Assembly (NCBI RefSeq): GCF_000787815.1
Contig: NZ_BBPO01000075.1
Coordinates: forward strand, 1-33,846
Direction of reading: 5' to 3'
DNA: 33,846 bases
From: Streptacidiphilus neutrinimicus
Lineage (GTDB): Bacteria > Actinomycetota > Actinomycetes > Streptomycetales > Streptomycetaceae
Shown here in pieces: positions 30,696-33,846 of this stretch (positions within the stretch are counted from its first letter, which is position 1; the number at the start of each line of letters is the position of its first letter). The notes below the pieces were generated by a model. It saw only the letters and a list, made by a program, of their open reading frames with translations, was not told the DNA's origin and did not search any database. The translations under genes and the position numbers were made by a program.

Positions 30696-32177
30696 CTACG
30701 CCGGCGCCGCCAGGGTCAGCCTCGCCCGCTCGACGAGCTCCTCGGCGATGCGCTCGCCCTTGAAGCGGTCCAGCCGCTTGAGCATCTCGCCCAGGTACTC
30801 CCGGGTCCGTTGCGAGGAGATCCTTCCGGCCACGTCCAGCGCGCGGTTGCCCGCCGCGACCGCGCGTTCCAGCTCACCCTCGTCGAGCTCGGCCATCGCG
30901 GAGACGATGAGGCGCAGGCCGTGCGAGCGCACGTACTCCTCGGTGGGGCGTGCCAGCGCGCGCTCGGTGAACTCGCGGACCTTGCCCGGCATGCCGAGGT
31001 CGCGGAAGCCCTCCGCGGCGTCGGCCGCGAGGCGGTCCCAGGTGTAGAAGTCGACCCAGGCCGGGTCCGGATCCCCGGCCCGGGAGCGTTCCAGCCAGCT
31101 CTCGGCCGCCGCGAGCGCCGCCGCGCAGGCCGTCGCGTCGCCCGCCCGGGCGTGGGCTCTGGACTCGACCAGACGGAAGAAACTCATGGTGCGCGCGGTC
31201 GCCAGACCGCGGTTGCGCTCCACCGCCGCCTGCGCCAGGTCGACACCCTCCTCCGCCGCGCCGCGGTAGGTGGCCTGGAGGCTCATCGAGGCGAGCACGT
31301 AACCGCCCAGCGGCACGTCCGCCGCCGCGCGGGCGAGCCGGAGCGCCTGGATGTAGTAGCGCTGCGCGGCCTCGTGCTGGCCGGTGTCGAAGGCCATCCA
31401 GCCGGCCAGGCGGCTCAGCTCCGCCGTCGCGCCGAACAGCGCGCGTCCCACCTCGTCGCTGTACGAGGCGAGCAGCAGCGGCGCCGCGTCCCGGCGCAGG
31501 CACTCGGGGACCATGGAGGAGCGCCAGTCGCCGCCGCCGTAGCGGGAGTCCCAGCGGCGGGCCTCCTCCGCCGCCATGCGCAGCTTCGCCGCGTCGGCGT
31601 GGCCCACGCGGTACGGGCGGCCCCGCGTGTCGGCGAGGCGGGCCAGGTCGGAGGGCTCGTGCACGTCGGTGAACGAGGCGGCGGCCGTGGCCTCGCGGGC
31701 GACGGACCCGTCGACGGGCGTGATCAGCCAGCGTGAGACGGGTGTGGCGTACGCGGCGACGGAGAAGGTGCCGGCCAGGCTGTCCCACCACCCCGGGCCG
31801 GTCGCACCGGGTTTGCGCGCGCGCCCGGGATCGAGACGCCACAGCTCCGTGGCGGCCCGCACCGCCGCGGGGACGTCGCGCGGGAAAGAGAGGCCGACCT
31901 CCGGCGTGGGATCGGCGCTGCCCAGGCCGATCTCCTCCAACGGGACGCTCCGGCCGAGCTTGCCGCCGATCGCCGTCGCGATCAGGTGCGGCACGGGACC
32001 CTGCGGGACCATGCCCTTGGTGACCCACCGGGCCACCGACGTCTTGTCGTAGCGGAACGTCAGGCCCCGCTGTGCGCCGAGATCGTTGACCCGCCGGGCC
32101 AGCCCGGCGTTGCTGATGCCCGCGAGCGCCAGCAGGGAGCCCAGCTTCTCGTTCGGTCCGCGCCCGTTGGCCACCAT
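30696..32177 (-). CDS. TPR-containing transcriptional regulator (NsdA/NsdB-like)
   Basis: The 493-residue protein begins with a helix-turn-helix: [78 protein letters not shown] (about 7-82). The rest is helical with TPR-like repeats (for example [55 protein letters not shown]). This architecture is shared by NsdA/NsdB-type streptomycete regulators that influence development and antibiotic production; the exact role here is not established. ATG 32177 matches the usual start ([10 protein letters not shown]); the frame is open to 32321 and a longer form cannot be excluded. A likely promoter is at 32324-32352. Confidence 0.85.
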   Translation of the reverse strand: MVANGRGPNEKLGSLLALAGISNAGLARRVNDLGAQRGLTFRYDKTSVARWVTKGMVPQGPVPHLIATAIGGKLGRSVPLEEIGLGSADPTPEVGLSFPRDVPAAVRAATELWRLDPGRARKPGATGPGWWDSLAGTFSVAAYATPVSRWLITPVDGSVAREATAAASFTDVHEPSDLARLADTRGRPYRVGHADAAKLRMAAEEARRWDSRYGGGDWRSSMVPECLRRDAAPLLLASYSDEVGRALFGATAELSRLAGWMAFDTGQHEAAQRYYIQALRLARAAADVPLGGYVLASMSLQATYRGAAEEGVDLAQAAVERNRGLATARTMSFFRLVESRAHARAGDATACAAALAAAESWLERSRAGDPDPAWVDFYTWDRLAADAAEGFRDLGMPGKVREFTERALARPTEEYVRSHGLRLIVSAMAELDEGELERAVAAGNRALDVAGRISSQRTREYLGEMLKRLDRFKGERIAEELVERARLTLAAPA

Positions 32178-32323
32178 TCCCGGCTGCACCCCCTCGACTG
32201 CCCGGCCCGACCGCTGCGACCGCCGCGACTGCCCCGGCGGCCCTGACTGTTCTGATTCTGATCCGACTACCCTTGGAGGGGAGCCCCTTGACGGGATATC
32301 ACCCATCCTGACTGATAACACCC

Positions 32324-32352
32324 AGAGTAGTTCCCCGGGTTCCCAGGGTTAA
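32324..32352 (-). promoter_or_regulatory. Likely promoter of the TPR regulator
   Basis: On the minus strand TTAACC (32352-32347) and TACTCT (32329-32324) are 17 bp apart, a reasonable match to TTGACN/TAGNNT. A start near 32317 would give a leader of about 140 nt to ATG 32177, or a near-leaderless transcript to the in-frame ATG at 32306. Confidence 0.4.
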
Positions 32353-32699
32353 GGGGTCTTGTACCGGATGGCGGGAACCGGTACCGGCCACGGCCGAGAC
32401 GACCGGCGTCCCGCCTGCGGGATTCCCTCCGAGCGAACCGCACAGACGTGCGGCGGATGTCTGGCGTATGCCCCTGGCGCGTGCGGCGGTGCGCCCCGCC
32501 GTGCCCCCTCCCTGACGTGCAGTCGCGGCAGTTGCATGGTGGCGTGGGTCGGCCTGCCGTCGAGGACCCGGCGGGTCGGGGGACGCCGCCGCCGTACATC
32601 CCCGCGCGGCGGCGGACCGGCCCGGGGGGTGTGCGGACACCCCCCGGGCCGCGAAGTCACCGCGCAGTTCGGGGCGGGCGTGGGGCTCGTCCGTCCGGG

Positions 32700-32745
32700 C
32701 CCTCCCGGTCCGCGGCCCCAGGGGTCGGGGCCCGGACCAGGGAGG
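32700..32745. other. Long imperfect hairpin
   Basis: CCTCCCGGTCCGCGGCCCC and GGGGCCCGGACCAGGGAGG pair over about 18 bp with small bulges around a short loop. It lies roughly 210 bp before the asparagine-synthase-like gene and may be a terminator or attenuator. Confidence 0.45.
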
Positions 32746-32955
32746 GGATGGCCCGGAGCCCGACCTGCCACGTGTGGATCTTGGGTGGTTTACTCAGGTT
32801 TTCGCTGGATTTGTTGCACCTTCGAGCTGATGGATGATCAACGACCGGGCTGTGAACGTAAGTCGATCTCCGCGAGGCCGCCGACGTGCGCGCCGTGAGC
32901 TGGCACCATGTGAGCTGACGGCGCGGCACCGTGCTGCCTTGCCGGGGAGGCGACG

Positions 32956-33846
32956 ATGCGGTGGGTGGTGGGCTGGAACGGCGTGCGCGGCAGGGCCGGG
33001 CAGGAGGCCGCTGCGTTGCGGCCGGTCGGCGGGCGCCTGCTCTGGCCCGGGAACGACCCGCTGTGGGTCGTCGGCGACTGGCGCCCCGACGAGATCCGCG
33101 GCGTCGCGGTCTACCGCCACCGCCGGCATCACCGGCACGTCGTGCAGAACGGCTTCCCTGACTTCGAGGAGCTCCCCGCCCCGTTCGAGACCGGGGCGCC
33201 CACGCCCGCGTTCCCGCCGGACGACGGCGCGCTGGCCCGCCTCTTCGTCCTCGGCCGCTGCGGCGCGGCCGACTCCGCGCTGCGCACCGCCCTGCTGGCC
33301 ACCAGCGGCGGCGCCCTGCGCCATCTGACCACCTGGCCCGGCAGCTACGTCGTCGTCCTGCAGCAGGGCACCCGCGTCGCCGTCCTGGGCGATCTTGCCG
33401 GTGTCCAGCCCGTCTACTACACCGGCTGGCGCGGCGGCACCGCCTGGGCGACGGCGGCGCTGCCGCTCGCCGACCTGGTCGAGGCGCCAGTCGACCACGT
33501 CCATCTCGCCGCACGGCTGGCCCTGCCGGACTCCCCGGAGGGGGTCGGCGACACGAGCCCGTTCCTCGGCGTGCGCCGGGTCACGCCGGGGCAGGCGCTC
33601 AGCATGCGCGCCGGGGCGCCGGACGTCGCCGCCTACGAGCCGCTGCCGGGCGGGATCGGCAGCTACGAGATGACCGAGGCCTCGGCGACCGCCGAGGTCA
33701 CCCGCTCTCTGCTCGAGTCCGTCCGGTTGCGCGTGCGCACGCCCGCGCCGCGCGCCGCTTTCGGCGTCGGCATGCTCCGCGCGGCGTCGGGTGAGGCGGT
33801 CGCAGGCGCGGTCGGCGCGGTCGGCGCGGTCGGCGCGGCGGAGGGC
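32956..33846 (+). CDS. Asparagine synthase-like protein (lasso cyclase/AsnB-related), truncated by window end
   Basis: The frame is open from ATG 32956 to the last base: 297 codons, no stop. GGGGAGG lies 5 nt upstream. The visible part is the degenerate glutaminase-like N-terminal domain of the AsnB/beta-lactam-synthetase/lasso-cyclase superfamily: VGDWRPDEIR, LFVLGRCGAADSALRTAL, RHLTTWPGSYVVVLQQGTRVAVLGDLAGVQPVYYT, TAWATAALPLADLVEA and DTSPFLGVRRVTPGQALSMRAG. The N-terminal Cys of true glutaminases is absent (MRWV), so it should not hydrolyse glutamine. The ATP-binding synthetase domain with its SGG-type PP-loop would follow outside the window. A GAV repeat sits at the very end. The product could be a cyclase or amide ligase. 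Confidence 0.75.
   Translation, partial: MRWVVGWNGVRGRAGQEAAALRPVGGRLLWPGNDPLWVVGDWRPDEIRGVAVYRHRRHHRHVVQNGFPDFEELPAPFETGAPTPAFPPDDGALARLFVLGRCGAADSALRTALLATSGGALRHLTTWPGSYVVVLQQGTRVAVLGDLAGVQPVYYTGWRGGTAWATAALPLADLVEAPVDHVHLAARLALPDSPEGVGDTSPFLGVRRVTPGQALSMRAGAPDVAAYEPLPGGIGSYEMTEASATAEVTRSLLESVRLRVRTPAPRAAFGVGMLRAASGEAVAGAVGAVGAVGAAEG
33811..33837. repeat. 9-bp repeat (GGCGCGGTC) in the asparagine-synthase-like gene
   Basis: Three tandem GGCGCGGTC units encode Gly-Ala-Val repeats at the window edge, just where the linker to the ATP-binding domain is expected. The array may continue beyond the window. Confidence 0.7.

Larger units (their letters stand above)
32178..32955. other. 778-bp divergent intergenic region
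   Basis: This is the longest gene-free stretch. It holds the probable promoter of the TPR regulator (32324-32352), an imperfect long hairpin (32700-32745) and, near 32785-32830, less GC-rich sequence (GGTTTACTCAGGTTTTCGC then GGATTTGTTGCACC) that may contain the promoter of the plus-strand gene at 32956. Open frames here have unnatural Pro/Gly/Arg composition, and I do not call them. Confidence 0.5.

Noticed and set aside
32349-32898. Possible genes in the 778-bp gap on either strand
   Set aside because: Translations are rich in Pro, Gly and Arg on both strands, without a ribosome site or recognisable motif, as expected for non-coding GC-rich DNA.

Overview
The window is very GC-rich and carries gene families typical of Streptomycetaceae: a conservon (cvnA-D), an NsdA/NsdB-like TPR regulator, an LCP wall protein with a LytR_C tail, an M23 peptidase behind a ydaO-type riboswitch, frequent GTG/TTG starts and 4-bp stop/start overlaps. 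I read it as a chromosomal segment of Streptomyces or a close relative (Kitasatospora, Streptacidiphilus). I see no prophage, transposase, CRISPR array, rRNA or complete tRNA.

Layout. 1-5000: tail of an unknown gene, an S9 dipeptidyl-peptidase, a small cupin, argS, and an intergenic region with three DnaA-box-like sites. 5001-8564: a DedA protein convergent with a minus-strand run of an LCP gene followed by crcB, DUF190 and crcB (fluoride export). 8565-11389: ATPase and two permeases of an OpuC/ProVWX-type compatible-solute importer. 11418-15349: a complete conservon on the opposite strand. 15703-16656: the lipoprotein binding protein of the same importer, so the conservon lies between importer halves. 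16732-18770: divergent MarR regulator and MFS exporter with an operator-like region between them. 18958-24189: polytopic membrane protein, UppP, thioredoxin-fold lipoprotein, bile acid:sodium symporter-family protein, and a c-di-AMP riboswitch controlling an M23-like protein. 24328-28175: small membrane protein, an unrecognised 529-residue protein with a perfect 18-bp palindrome at its promoter, and a PrsW-family membrane protease. 28234-33846: trmB, lhgO, the TPR regulator, and a truncated asparagine-synthase/cyclase-like gene at the edge.

Themes. Osmotic and envelope physiology recur: solute importer, conservon sensor, c-di-AMP switch, LCP ligase, UppP, M23-like and PrsW proteins. Five unrelated coding sequences contain short in-frame tandem repeats in loops or tails. 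The best candidates for undescribed biology are the 529-residue protein and its operator, the importer/conservon arrangement with a 20-codon leader ORF, and the M23-like protein that has lost a predicted zinc ligand while keeping its riboswitch.
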